10,478 nucleotides of DNA, from positions 1-10,478 of the forward strand of contig JAYYZV010000116.1 of NCBI GenBank assembly GCA_036339975.1. Reading direction: 5' to 3'. Numbering within the stretch: the first letter of the stretch is position 1; every line of letters starts with the position of its first letter. Both the position numbers and the translations under genes were made by a program. This stretch comes from UBA830 sp036339975 (GTDB taxonomy: Bacteria > Pseudomonadota > Alphaproteobacteria > MPNO01 > UBA830). Shown piece by piece: positions 1 through 7,009 of this stretch. Under the pieces are notes generated by a model that saw only the letters and a list, made by a program, of their open reading frames with translations, was not told the origin of the DNA and ran no database searches.

Positions 1-936
1 TGGTCGCAGAATAGTCAGAGGCCCCGTTTCCGATTGCCCGTAATGATTGGTGAAATCGCATAGGGGTAAGGCCGCTCTGCAAGAAGTAATGAGACCCTCT
101 GATGCCATCGCCCCGCCGGCGCCTATGTTCTTGAGCGAGCGCAGTCGCCTAGCATCAAATTCGGGGGCATCGATCAGATCGCGCACTTGCACCGGCACCA
201 TGAATACAGACGAGATATTTTGTCTTTCAACCTCATCGATGAAGTTTGCGGGATCCCATTTGCGAAACATCACCGACGTGCAGCCCGCGAGGACCGTCGA
301 CTGGTACCAAATCATCAGGCCTACCGCATGGAACATTGGTGTGAGGATACCGGTAACATCCTGTCCGGTGACCCGATGTTCAATCGCTGTTGTCCAGGCG
401 GAAACGAAGCGTGCGTTATGGCTGACGACGGCCCCCTTGGGCTCGCCCGTGGTTCCCCCAGTAAATGTCATCGCAACGGGCTTAGCGGGATCGATTTCCA
501 CTTTAGGATGAATGTCGGGGAAGTCCGAGATGGACTCTTCAAAGTCCCGTCCCACCACTATCAGACGCTCCACGGTGGTCAGCTCGTCGAGGATATTATC
601 GATCTTGTCGATAATCGTAGCGTCGACGACCAGGATACGAGGGCGTGTCCGTTCGACGATGCGGGCAATTTCGGGACCAGCATACATGGGGGAAATATGT
701 ACCAGCACGCTGCCCGCTCTCGCATTGCCGAAATGGACGATGCCGTATTCAGGCGAGTTGAACAGGGCGGCGGCGACCCGGTCGCCTTTCTTGATACCGG
801 CGTCGAGTAGAAGATGAGCAAATCGATTGGCGTTTTCATCGTAGGTGGCAAAATCCATGCGGAAATCACCCGCTATGATTGCGGTCTTGCGTGGATCTCG
901 CTGTGCCGATAGCCGAAGAATTTCCCCCAGTTGCAC
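1..936 (-). CDS. AMP-dependent acyl-CoA synthetase/ligase, N-terminal 312 residues (runs off left edge)
   Basis: Member of the ANL (AMP-binding) superfamily, which activates a carboxylic acid with ATP to an acyl-adenylate and then usually transfers it to CoA. The reverse strand is open from 936 to the window edge. Visible are the phosphate-binding loop TGGTTGEPKG at residues 159-168 and the adenine-region motif YGQSE at residues 299-303, with the usual family spacing. The C-terminal lid domain lies outside the window. I chose the GTG at 936 because GGAG lies 7 nt upstream and the resulting start (MQLGEILRLSAQ) looks like a normal family N-terminus. An in-frame TTG at 954 is the only other choice before a stop. 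The gene is divergent from the dienelactone-hydrolase-like gene. The substrate is unknown; an aromatic or ring-cleavage acid would fit the context. Family call is near certain, substrate is not. Confidence 0.93.
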   Translation of the reverse strand, partial: MQLGEILRLSAQRDPRKTAIIAGDFRMDFATYDENANRFAHLLLDAGIKKGDRVAAALFNSPEYGIVHFGNARAGSVLVHISPMYAGPEIARIVERTRPRILVVDATIIDKIDNILDELTTVERLIVVGRDFEESISDFPDIHPKVEIDPAKPVAMTFTGGTTGEPKGAVVSHNARFVSAWTTAIEHRVTGQDVTGILTPMFHAVGLMIWYQSTVLAGCTSVMFRKWDPANFIDEVERQNISSVFMVPVQVRDLIDAPEFDARRLRSLKNIGAGGAMASEGLITSCRAALPLCDFTNHYGQSETGPLTILRP

Positions 937-943
937 CGAGTGG

Positions 944-947
944 CTCC
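944..947 (-). promoter_or_regulatory. Ribosome binding site GGAG for the acyl-CoA synthetase
   Basis: GGAG on the reverse strand, 7 nt before a GTG codon at 934-936. It decides the start, since no in-frame ATG exists between the upstream stop (tag near 973-975) and the first conserved residues. Confidence 0.6.
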
Positions 948-980
948 GTCCCAAATTACTGATTGCCCAGCACTATGCCG

Positions 981-1032
981 CCGCCGCTGTTTTACGTCCA
1001 TATTGCCGTTGGACCTGACTGGTCTGCGGCGG
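981..1032. repeat. Nested inverted repeat (CCGCCGC...GCGGCGG enclosing GTCCA...TGGAC)
   Basis: Outer arms CCGCCGC (981-987) and GCGGCGG (1026-1032) enclose inner arms GTCCA and TGGAC separated by 9 nt. A run of five T follows shortly after the right outer arm. It could fold in RNA or bind a regulator. It does not sit at the end of a gene read rightward, so a terminator role has no obvious client. GC-rich sequence makes short matches easy, so significance is uncertain. Confidence 0.3.
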
Positions 1033-1067
1033 TAGCTTTTTAAACAGGTTTGCGCGAATACTGGAGC

Positions 1068-1081
1068 ACGATCCGGATCGT
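1068..1081. repeat. Perfect 14-bp palindrome ACGATCCGGATCGT, candidate operator
   Basis: ACGATCC followed directly by its reverse complement GGATCGT, 55 nt upstream of the dienelactone-hydrolase-like start. Its size and position suit a dimeric repressor site, but a single occurrence with no identified regulator is weak evidence. Confidence 0.35.
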
Positions 1082-1136
1082 TAAAGGAAGAGACGCTGTC
1101 GTATGCGGCGATACTTAAATTAAAAAGGAGATCAAT

Positions 1137-1844
1137 ATGCCATCGAACGCGCGTTGGGAAACACTGACCGTTGGCGGGGCGGATATGGAAGTATTTATCG
1201 ACGAGCCGTCCCATCCCGGCCCACATCCCGCCATCGTCGTTGCCCATCATCGTGCTGGCAATGATGCAGCTACGACGCGGTTCGTTCAAGACCTCGCTGG
1301 CAATGGCTACGTCGCAGCTACGCCGCATCTGCATCACCGCCGACCCACCGGTGAAGACACCAAGGAGTCCATCAAGAACCTCGACGACAATCAAATTTTG
1401 GCCGATCTGAACGCCACGGTCACCCTACTGCAGGGACTGGTATCGGTCGATAGAAGCCGTATTGGTATTGCCGGCCACTGTATGGGCGGACGGGTTTCCT
1501 TTCTGGGCGCTGCTGAGATTGATGCCTTCAAGTGCAACGTCGCCTATTACAGCGGCAATATGTTTAAGGTACTAGGATCCGGCGATGTGCCGCCCTTTGA
1601 TAAACTCGAAAAGCTGCGCGGGCCGACCTTAGGGTTCTTTGGCAATGAAGATGAAAACCCGTCACCCGCGGACGTGGATACCATCCATACGCGCCTTACA
1701 GAACTCGGTATCGATCACGAGTTTCATCGTTATGATGGCTGTGGACACGCATTCCAGAACTTTCATAACCCGCAAGGTTACCGTGCCGCTGCGACGGCGG
1801 ATTCTATGGCAAAGATGTTCAAATGGCTGGATAGGAATCTGTAA
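1137..1844 (+). CDS. Dienelactone hydrolase family protein (alpha/beta hydrolase)
   Basis: 235-residue alpha/beta hydrolase, the usual length for the family. The nucleophile elbow GHCMGG places Cys115 where true dienelactone hydrolases carry their catalytic Cys. The acid is probably Asp172 (GNEDENPSP) and the base His204 (GCGHAF), giving a complete Cys-Asp-His triad. In the characterised carboxymethylenebutenolidase a Glu in a QE pair near residue 36 primes the Cys. Here that region reads AHHRAG (residues 36-41), so His37-His38 take its place. The enzyme may therefore hydrolyse a lactone or ester other than the classic dienelactone. No signal peptide is visible, so it is probably cytoplasmic. 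AAGGAG lies 6 nt before the ATG. Genuine dienelactone hydrolase feeds maleylacetate to maleylacetate reductase, and a homologue of that enzyme is encoded at 5813-6886. Family sure, substrate open. Confidence 0.93.
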   Translation: MPSNARWETLTVGGADMEVFIDEPSHPGPHPAIVVAHHRAGNDAATTRFVQDLAGNGYVAATPHLHHRRPTGEDTKESIKNLDDNQILADLNATVTLLQGLVSVDRSRIGIAGHCMGGRVSFLGAAEIDAFKCNVAYYSGNMFKVLGSGDVPPFDKLEKLRGPTLGFFGNEDENPSPADVDTIHTRLTELGIDHEFHRYDGCGHAFQNFHNPQGYRAAATADSMAKMFKWLDRNL

Positions 1845-1906
1845 GACAGCGGTGAGGTTATTTCGTACACCCAAAAACACAACATACGATCAATTATCTC
1901 TGGGAT

Positions 1907-2866
1907 CTAACCCGCGCCGCAGGTGCCGCCGCCTAGGACACAGAACTTAGCGCAGTGAGGGTGGTTAAGCGGCACGTCGGCAGCTGCGTCGGCCAATGTT
2001 TCACCCATCTTGAAGCGCTTGTCGTAAGGTAGCAATGTGCAAGGCACGACCACCGGCTTGTCGGCACCTCGGTATTTAACAACCATCCGCGATGACGCAC
2101 ACATCATTGAATCGGGCGAGACGTTCAAAATGGCCCAGCAGGCGGTAGTTATTTCCGGAACGTCAGCCATTTCTTCCATTTCTGGGAACAAACAAAGGTC
2201 AAAAGGATCATGCGGGTTTAAAGCGATTCCGAGGTCTTCAAAGAGGCGTCCGTAGCCGGCGCGCAAGGTTTCTTCATCCTCGTCCCAGATGGTGCGGCCA
2301 GCGACTTTGAGTGTAAAATCGTTATTAGACAGCCAAACGAGTCCGGCGATCGCTGGGCTCCACGATCGGTTTCCTCGTTCCTTTTCGTGATGTAGACGAT
2401 CGTAGTGATCAATGGATACCCTGAGCACTAGTTTGTCACGATATGTTTCGCGCAGGCGTAGCAGTCCGTTCTGCATTTTTGCCATCGGCCGCATCGCGTT
2501 AGTAAGCACCACGGCGCGGAACCCGCGTGATAGCGTCGCGTCTAGGATGTTGATGATATCGGGGTTCATGAAGGGCTCGCCCCCGGTGAAGCCAATTTCC
2601 TCCGTACCGAGACCATTGGCCGCGATCTCGTCCAAATAGGTGATGACTTCCGCCGAAGTAATATAGACTAACCGGTCGTTAGTCGGGCTTGATTCTATAT
2701 AGCAGTTGGCGCAGTTCAGGTTGCAGAGCGTTCCGGTATTGATCCATAGCGTTTGCAGAAACCGCAGTGATACCGATGCGCGCTTCTCGCCGGCAGCGGT
2801 AGTTAGCGGATCGCAAAACTTCGACGAATCGAGCCGGGCTACCTTGCTGTTCTCCGCAATATTCAT
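1907..2866 (-). CDS. Radical SAM protein with Cys-rich C-terminal region
   Basis: 319 residues. The cluster motif CX3CX2C (Cys48, Cys52, Cys55 in TLCNLNCANC) would hold a [4Fe-4S] cluster that reductively cleaves S-adenosylmethionine. GFTGGEP at 92-98 is the SAM-binding GGEP motif. Six further cysteines (243, 256, 276, 305, 309, 316), three of them in the last 15 residues (CAKFCVLGGGTC), suggest an auxiliary iron-sulfur cluster like that of SPASM or twitch domains. It resembles a conserved but functionally unassigned bacterial group. The gene stands alone on its strand, convergent with the dienelactone-hydrolase-like gene (62-bp gap). Only a weak GGAA-type ribosome binding site precedes the ATG at 2866. 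No maturase partner or convincing peptide substrate gene adjoins it. Superfamily certain; reaction unknown. Confidence 0.92.
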   Translation of the reverse strand: MNIAENSKVARLDSSKFCDPLTTAAGEKRASVSLRFLQTLWINTGTLCNLNCANCYIESSPTNDRLVYITSAEVITYLDEIAANGLGTEEIGFTGGEPFMNPDIINILDATLSRGFRAVVLTNAMRPMAKMQNGLLRLRETYRDKLVLRVSIDHYDRLHHEKERGNRSWSPAIAGLVWLSNNDFTLKVAGRTIWDEDEETLRAGYGRLFEDLGIALNPHDPFDLCLFPEMEEMADVPEITTACWAILNVSPDSMMCASSRMVVKYRGADKPVVVPCTLLPYDKRFKMGETLADAAADVPLNHPHCAKFCVLGGGTCGAG

Positions 2867-3222
2867 TTATTTCCAGTTCCTAACGGCGGAAAAAACACCT
2901 ATGCCTATCATATAGTTCGCAACCTGCGCCAACCCGATTAACCGCTGATCATACTATTTGTGCCCAGATAAGGTATGTTGTCGGGCAGTTAATGCTATTA
3001 AAGGCGACAAACACCCAGAAGGCAGAGAGCTAGAGGCTTTCTAACACCCTGATACTGGCAGCTAGTTGACAGCTTAATCAGTGCCATTGCTTTGGGCTGT
3101 GATGCTGGCGAAAGTTAATTGTTGGAGTATGGTTTGAGGGCATGGGCGACTTTTCCGGTCGCAGGGAAGTGTGTTGTTGCCATAAACGCGTTACCCTCCA
3201 TGGAAGCATATGGGGAGAGAAC
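2867..3222. other. Gene-free divergent region upstream of radical SAM and amidohydrolase genes
   Basis: About 356 bp between two divergent starts, presumably holding both promoters. A perfect -35 consensus TTGACA lies at 3066-3071 facing the amidohydrolase, but no good -10 follows at 16-18 bp. On the reverse strand TATGAT-like hexamers occur in the AT-rich stretch near 2910-2955 without a matching -35. I find no credible small gene, tRNA, repeat array or terminator. Confidence 0.5.
3214..3217 (+). promoter_or_regulatory. Ribosome binding site GGAG deciding the amidohydrolase start
   Basis: GGAG within GGGGAGAG, 5 nt before the ATG at 3223. It favours that start over the in-frame ATG at 3142, which would add 27 residues unlike the family N-terminus. 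Confidence 0.75.
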
Positions 3223-4218
3223 ATGTACATCGATATCTATACCCACATATTTCCTGCGGATTTCTTCAAGCGTATGGGCGAAATCGCGCCGTCGCTAGGT
3301 AACATTGGAAAGCGTATGCAGTCGGTTGCCGCCGTTCATGATCTCGACGTGCGGTTCCAAGAGATGGACCCTTTCGGCGATTACCGCCAAATTATCTCGC
3401 TTCCCAACCCGCCGTTGGAGGATGTCACAACACCGAAGCAGGGGTTTGAGCTGGCACGAATCGGTAACGATACCATGGCGGAATTGGTGGAAAACAACCG
3501 CGATCGTTTTCCCGGTTTCGTTGCGGCGCTTGCTATGCACTCGATGGATGAAACGATGGAAGAACTGCATCGCGCTGTACGCGACCTCGGCGCAGTTGGC
3601 GTGCAGATCTTTACTAATGTTGGCGGTCGCCCACTAGATCACCCGGATTTCGAGCCTGTCTTTGCAGCAATGGCGGAATACGATTTGCCGATTTGGATGC
3701 ATCCTGCGCGCACCTCCGATATGACCGACTACATGGCAGAGGAAAAATCACGGTACGAGATTTGGTGGGCGCTTGGGTGGCCATACGAAACCTCCGTCGC
3801 GATGGTGCGTCTTGTGTTGTGGGGTCTTTTTGACCGCTACCCCAAAATCAAAATTCTTACCCATCACTTGGGCGGCATGATACCTTATTTTGAAGAACGG
3901 GTGGGTGCGGGGCTGGCTGTGCTTGGCGCACGCACTGCGGACGAGGATTATTCTGAGGTGCTTTCTTCGCTGAAACGCCCGCATGGCGAGTACTTTAAAA
4001 TGTTCTATGGTGATACCGCCATGTTTGGTTCGTCCACTGCTTTCCCGACCGGGATCGACTATTTTGGCTCCGAACATGTCGTGTTTTCGACTGACGCGCC
4101 GTTCGCGCCGGTGGCGGAAACGTTTGAGTCGTTGAAACGGATGGAACTGGAAGCCGACATACAGGCAAAAATATATAAAGAAAATGCTGAAAAACTGATG
4201 AATAGGTCGTTCGATTGA
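3223..4218 (+). CDS. Amidohydrolase 2 / ACMSD-like metal-dependent decarboxylase or hydrolase
   Basis: 331-residue TIM-barrel protein of the amidohydrolase-2 family. This family includes 2-amino-3-carboxymuconate semialdehyde decarboxylase (ACMSD), 5-carboxyvanillate decarboxylase and gamma-resorcylate decarboxylase; these remove CO2 from aromatic or ring-cleavage acids using a divalent metal. Likely metal or catalytic residues are His8, His160 (IWMHPAR), His214/His215 (LTHHLGG) and Asp291 (FSTDAPF). The N-terminal motif that normally reads DxHxH is D-I-Y-T-H (residues 4-8), so Tyr6 replaces the first metal-binding His. Length and remaining residues look intact, so this is more likely a variant metal site than a dead gene. 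It is followed after 79 bp by the DapA-like gene on the same strand and may share its transcript. Which acid it acts on is unknown. Confidence 0.9.
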   Translation: MYIDIYTHIFPADFFKRMGEIAPSLGNIGKRMQSVAAVHDLDVRFQEMDPFGDYRQIISLPNPPLEDVTTPKQGFELARIGNDTMAELVENNRDRFPGFVAALAMHSMDETMEELHRAVRDLGAVGVQIFTNVGGRPLDHPDFEPVFAAMAEYDLPIWMHPARTSDMTDYMAEEKSRYEIWWALGWPYETSVAMVRLVLWGLFDRYPKIKILTHHLGGMIPYFEERVGAGLAVLGARTADEDYSEVLSSLKRPHGEYFKMFYGDTAMFGSSTAFPTGIDYFGSEHVVFSTDAPFAPVAETFESLKRMELEADIQAKIYKENAEKLMNRSFD

Positions 4219-4243
4219 CCAAAGTGTAATTCGCCCCACCCTT

Positions 4244-4272
4244 TTGGAAACACTGCCAGATTCGTCTAGGCT
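4244..4272 (+). promoter_or_regulatory. Weak sigma-70-like promoter candidate before the DapA-like gene
   Basis: TTGGAA (4244-4249) and TAGGCT (4267-4272) are separated by exactly 17 bp, 25 bp before the start codon. Both hexamers are poor matches (4/6 and 3/6), so the gene may instead be read through from the amidohydrolase gene. Confidence 0.2.
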
Positions 4273-4297
4273 GTATCCATAATTAGGAGATTCGATC

Positions 4298-5242
4298 ATG
4301 AGCACTAATATGATCACCGGTTCTTTTGTTGCGCTGATTACACCGATGAATGCAGACGGGACCGTGGACTTCAAGGGGTTCCAGGACCTGATCCAGTTTC
4401 ATGAGGCAAATGAAACCTCCGCAATTTTATTCATGGGTTCGACGGGCGAGGTTTCGATGCTTGCACCCGAAGAACGCCATGCCATTGTGCGCGAAACTAT
4501 GAAGTTCCGCAGCGGTAAGATGCTTTTCTATTACGGTTGTACTGGGACTACGACTGAAGGAACGATTGGTTACATCCAGCAGGCAGCTGCGGAGGGTGCA
4601 GACGGTGCCATAATTGCCGCGCCTGCATACATCTGTGCTTCAAACGCAGACATTGTTCAGTTCTGTCTCGATGTCGCCGATGCGTCACCTATTCCTTTGG
4701 GCTTCTACAACAACCCGCCGCGGGTTGGTACTGACCTCCAAGTCGAGGATCTGCTTCACATCGCAGAGCATCCTCGCTTCACGGTTCTGAAGGAATCCAC
4801 CACCCGGGTGGGCCAAGTCGCGCAGGTCTGTGCGGCCAAACCGGAGATGTCGCTGATGTGCTGCTGTTCCCCCAATCTGGGTCTTGTCGTTCCGATGATG
4901 GCTTTGGGCGGCCACGGTACTGCCAACATGACTGGTAACATAATTCCGGCCGAGATGGCTGTGGTCTCCACGCCATGGGTAACCGGAGACGACGCTTTTG
5001 CTTGCCGCGAAGCTTGGCTACATAACTTACCGATGCTGCATTTTGCGTATTCTTCTATTAATCCCGTGTCGGTCAAAAGCCTGATGCGGGCGGTAGGCCT
5101 TCCTGCGGGCCCGCTACGCAAACCGTTGCAACCTCTCCGGCCGGCGGCTCTAACGAAAGGCCTCGATATATGTCGAGACTTGGAGCTAGATAAGAAATAC
5201 GGATACCGCCTCGACGAAGCTACGGCAATTGCGGCGGAGTAG
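4298..5242 (+). CDS. DapA-family class I lyase/aldolase (dihydrodipicolinate synthase-like)
   Basis: 314-residue (beta/alpha)8 enzyme of the DapA/N-acetylneuraminate lyase family, which forms a Schiff base between a lysine and a 2-oxoacid such as pyruvate. Visible are GSTGE (47-51, equivalent to GTTGE in DapA), Tyr111, Tyr137 in YNNPPR (family YNVPxR) and the Schiff-base Lys165 in LKES. These support a working aldolase. The position after the ACMSD-like gene, within a ring-cleavage cluster, makes a pyruvate-releasing aldolase or hydratase-aldolase more likely than lysine biosynthesis. Three consecutive cysteines (188-190) occupy a strand often reading GxD in DapA. AGGAG lies 8 nt before the ATG. 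A second in-frame ATG at 4310 is less well placed. Family sure; aldol partner unknown. Confidence 0.92.
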   Translation: MSTNMITGSFVALITPMNADGTVDFKGFQDLIQFHEANETSAILFMGSTGEVSMLAPEERHAIVRETMKFRSGKMLFYYGCTGTTTEGTIGYIQQAAAEGADGAIIAAPAYICASNADIVQFCLDVADASPIPLGFYNNPPRVGTDLQVEDLLHIAEHPRFTVLKESTTRVGQVAQVCAAKPEMSLMCCCSPNLGLVVPMMALGGHGTANMTGNIIPAEMAVVSTPWVTGDDAFACREAWLHNLPMLHFAYSSINPVSVKSLMRAVGLPAGPLRKPLQPLRPAALTKGLDICRDLELDKKYGYRLDEATAIAAE

Positions 5243-5325
5243 TCTTCAAATCATGCGCTCGATATTCCTCGGGTATGGAGGGTAACAGTTTAATCAGGAA
5301 ACTTGATTTGCGCGCGACCTCAAGA

Positions 5326-5724
5326 CTATTCCTGCACCTGCACGGTCTCATATTTTTCCGGCAGGGTAAGTTCAAGTAACTCGTAATCTTCCGAATAATA
5401 CAGTACGTTATGCTTGATGCCGGGTGGCTGAATCCAGCAGTCGCCTTCCTCGAACTCGACCTCGCCCTCGCCCTCAAACCAAATGCGCGAGCGGCCCTTA
5501 AGAACCATCACCATCTGAAAATCTACCTCGTGGTAGTGCAAACCACTCCCGCCCTCTGGGCATGGCTTGGTGGTACGGATGATGTGGGCGTGCACCTTTC
5601 CCTCGGTCGTAGCGCCGATCCCGAGGTCTCGATACTCCCGGTAAACTCGGAGGCCTCCACTGACGAATGGATTATCCCTCGCACGATTGACCATGAATTT
5701 CGAATATATTTTGCTATCCGACAT
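5326..5724 (-). CDS. Single-domain cupin protein
   Basis: 132-residue small beta-barrel protein with one conserved cupin domain. Motif 1 has His63 and His65 (GLHYHEVDFQMV). The Glu expected 4-5 residues later is Gln70. Motif 2 is EGDCWIQPPGIKHNV, with His105 as the third His ligand. Metal binding by three His plus possibly Gln is plausible. Such small cupins serve as isomerases, dioxygenases or sugar/acid-binding proteins, and in catabolic clusters often have no proven role. A TAA immediately precedes the ATG in frame, so the start at 5724 is firm; GGAAAT upstream is a modest ribosome binding site. It is convergent with the DapA-like gene and divergent (88 bp) from the iron-type dehydrogenase. 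Confidence 0.9.
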   Translation of the reverse strand: MSDSKIYSKFMVNRARDNPFVSGGLRVYREYRDLGIGATTEGKVHAHIIRTTKPCPEGGSGLHYHEVDFQMVMVLKGRSRIWFEGEGEVEFEEGDCWIQPPGIKHNVLYYSEDYELLELTLPEKYETVQVQE

Positions 5725-5800
5725 TTAATATTTCCGCCCATGTGAATTTTCGTAATAGTGTGACAACCATCAACGCAGCGCAAATCCCGTTATCGAAAAC

Positions 5801-5805
5801 AGGAG
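5801..5805 (+). promoter_or_regulatory. Ribosome binding site AGGAG deciding a TTG start
   Basis: AGGAG lies 7 nt before the TTG at 5813. A GTG inside the same stretch runs into a stop after two codons, so TTG is the supported start. Confidence 0.7.
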
Positions 5806-5812
5806 TGATCCC

Positions 5813-6886
5813 TTGACCTCGTTTACCCACGTCGGAATGCCTGGCCGCGTTATTCACGGTGCAGGGCGTGTTTCGGACCTTGCCGACGAGGTGGCGGCGC
5901 TTGGCGGAATACGGGTGATGTTCTGTTGTACTAAAAGCCGTGTATCCGAGGTCGAGAAACTGGCGGATACCCTAGGTGATCGCTTCGTGGGTATCTGTGA
6001 CGCCGCCCAAGTTTTTGTGCCGCTGACGGCCGTAGAACTGGGACGAGAAATGGCACAAAGGCTCAAAGCAGATTGCTTGGTGTCCTATGGCGGTGGCACG
6101 GCGGTAGGGCTCGCAAAGGCCATCGCCCTAGAACAGGGGCAGCCAATTCTTTGTATCGTCACCACCTACTCCGGATCAGAAACCACAGCGCTCCAGGGAA
6201 TCATCGGCCATGACGGGGTACGCAAAAATTACCGAAATATTCGGATGCTACCGCGTACCCTGATCTACGATCCCGAGTTGATGCTTGATGTTCCACTCGA
6301 CGTGTCGATTGCCAGCGGGTTCAATTCAATTTCTCACGCGGTCAGCTCTTACCTCGGTGAAGATGCGAATCCAGTCGCTAATATGTTCTCGGAGAACGGT
6401 ATTCGGATGATGTCGTCAGCTCTGGTGAAACTGGCCCAGAATCCGCACGATATTACTGCAAGGTCCGCGGCGATGCAGGGGGCATGGTTGTGCGGTGCGA
6501 CACTAATGTCTTCGGGCACCACAATCCATCACAAGATCGCGCACACACTGGGTGGCGGCTTTGATTTGCCCCACGGCCCGACTCATGCGGTCGTTCTTCC
6601 TCATTCGACCAGCTATAACCGAAATGCCGCGCCGGATGCGATGGCGGGAATTGCCCGTGCATTAGATGTGACTCCCGATGATGCGCCACGCGCCCTTTTT
6701 GAACTACTCGGTAAAAGCGGTGCGGCTGATTGCCTGAAAGACCTCGGTCTGCCCGAAGGTGCCCTAGACGAAGCTGCCGACAGGATCATGATCGACCGCT
6801 ACTTCAATCCGCGGGACTATGATCGTGATGCCATACGTGAGCTCCTACAGGATGCTTGGGAGGGCCGCCCGCCAAGCGGGGTGTGA
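5813..6886 (+). CDS. Iron-type alcohol dehydrogenase, maleylacetate reductase-like
   Basis: 357 residues, the normal length of maleylacetate reductases, which reduce maleylacetate to 3-oxoadipate with NAD(P)H in resorcinol, hydroxyquinol and chlorocatechol pathways. The nucleotide-binding glycine motif GGGTAVGLAKA (93-103) has Gly instead of the Asp usual in iron alcohol dehydrogenases, as in GGGSTxGLxKA of maleylacetate reductases. TTYSGSE (117-123), HHKIAHTLGG (239-248) and DLPHGPTHAVVLPH (251-264) match the reductase signature. Asn171 and His175 stand where metal-binding Asp and His occur in FucO-type enzymes. Candidate active-site histidines are 175, 240, 244, 254 and 258. The start is a TTG with AGGAG 7 nt upstream. 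It is divergent from the cupin and convergent with the dioxygenase operon. Maleylacetate itself or a related 2-ene-4-oxo acid is the likely substrate. Confidence 0.88.
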   Translation: MTSFTHVGMPGRVIHGAGRVSDLADEVAALGGIRVMFCCTKSRVSEVEKLADTLGDRFVGICDAAQVFVPLTAVELGREMAQRLKADCLVSYGGGTAVGLAKAIALEQGQPILCIVTTYSGSETTALQGIIGHDGVRKNYRNIRMLPRTLIYDPELMLDVPLDVSIASGFNSISHAVSSYLGEDANPVANMFSENGIRMMSSALVKLAQNPHDITARSAAMQGAWLCGATLMSSGTTIHHKIAHTLGGGFDLPHGPTHAVVLPHSTSYNRNAAPDAMAGIARALDVTPDDAPRALFELLGKSGAADCLKDLGLPEGALDEAADRIMIDRYFNPRDYDRDAIRELLQDAWEGRPPSGV

Positions 6887-7009
6887 AGTTTACGTGGCTT
6901 TGAGGCAGATCTCATGATCGGTATCCAAAATTCGATGGTTATAATTTTGAGAAAATAGGAATCTCTCAACCAACGTGTTTCAGGGGATAACAGGCAGTGT
7001 TTTGGGGAA

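Larger units (their letters stand above)
937..1136. promoter_or_regulatory. Divergent control region between acyl-CoA synthetase and dienelactone-hydrolase-like gene
   Basis: About 200 bp separating two divergent starts, so promoters for both genes should lie here. It contains a perfect 14-bp palindrome (1068-1081), a nested inverted repeat (981-1032) and a strong AAGGAG ribosome binding site at 1125-1130, six nt before the ATG at 1137. I could not find a convincing sigma-70 -35/-10 pair on either strand. No regulator gene is in the window. Confidence 0.5.

Noticed and set aside
187..810. Long rightward open frame opposite the acyl-CoA synthetase
   Set aside because: It lies antisense to a frame with clear AMP-binding motifs and its protein has no recognisable motif.
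873..1394. Leftward 173-residue frame across the divergent gap and the dienelactone-hydrolase-like gene
   Set aside because: It runs through both a promoter region and a real gene's antisense strand and lacks motifs.
2998..3087. 29-codon leftward open frame with three Cys upstream of the radical SAM gene, as a possible peptide substrate
   Set aside because: No ribosome binding site, 131 nt from the radical SAM start, and such short frames are common by chance.
3142..3222. 27-residue N-terminal extension of the amidohydrolase from the ATG at 3142
   Set aside because: The family N-terminus begins at the ATG at 3223, which has GGGGAG upstream; the extension looks like untranslated leader.
3748..4374. 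208-residue leftward open frame opposite the amidohydrolase and DapA-like genes
   Set aside because: It spans two real genes and their gap on the other strand and shows no domain; it is a shadow frame.
5243..5325. Terminator between the convergent DapA-like and cupin genes
   Set aside because: The best stem (CCTC/GAGG) is 4 bp with no T run on either side.
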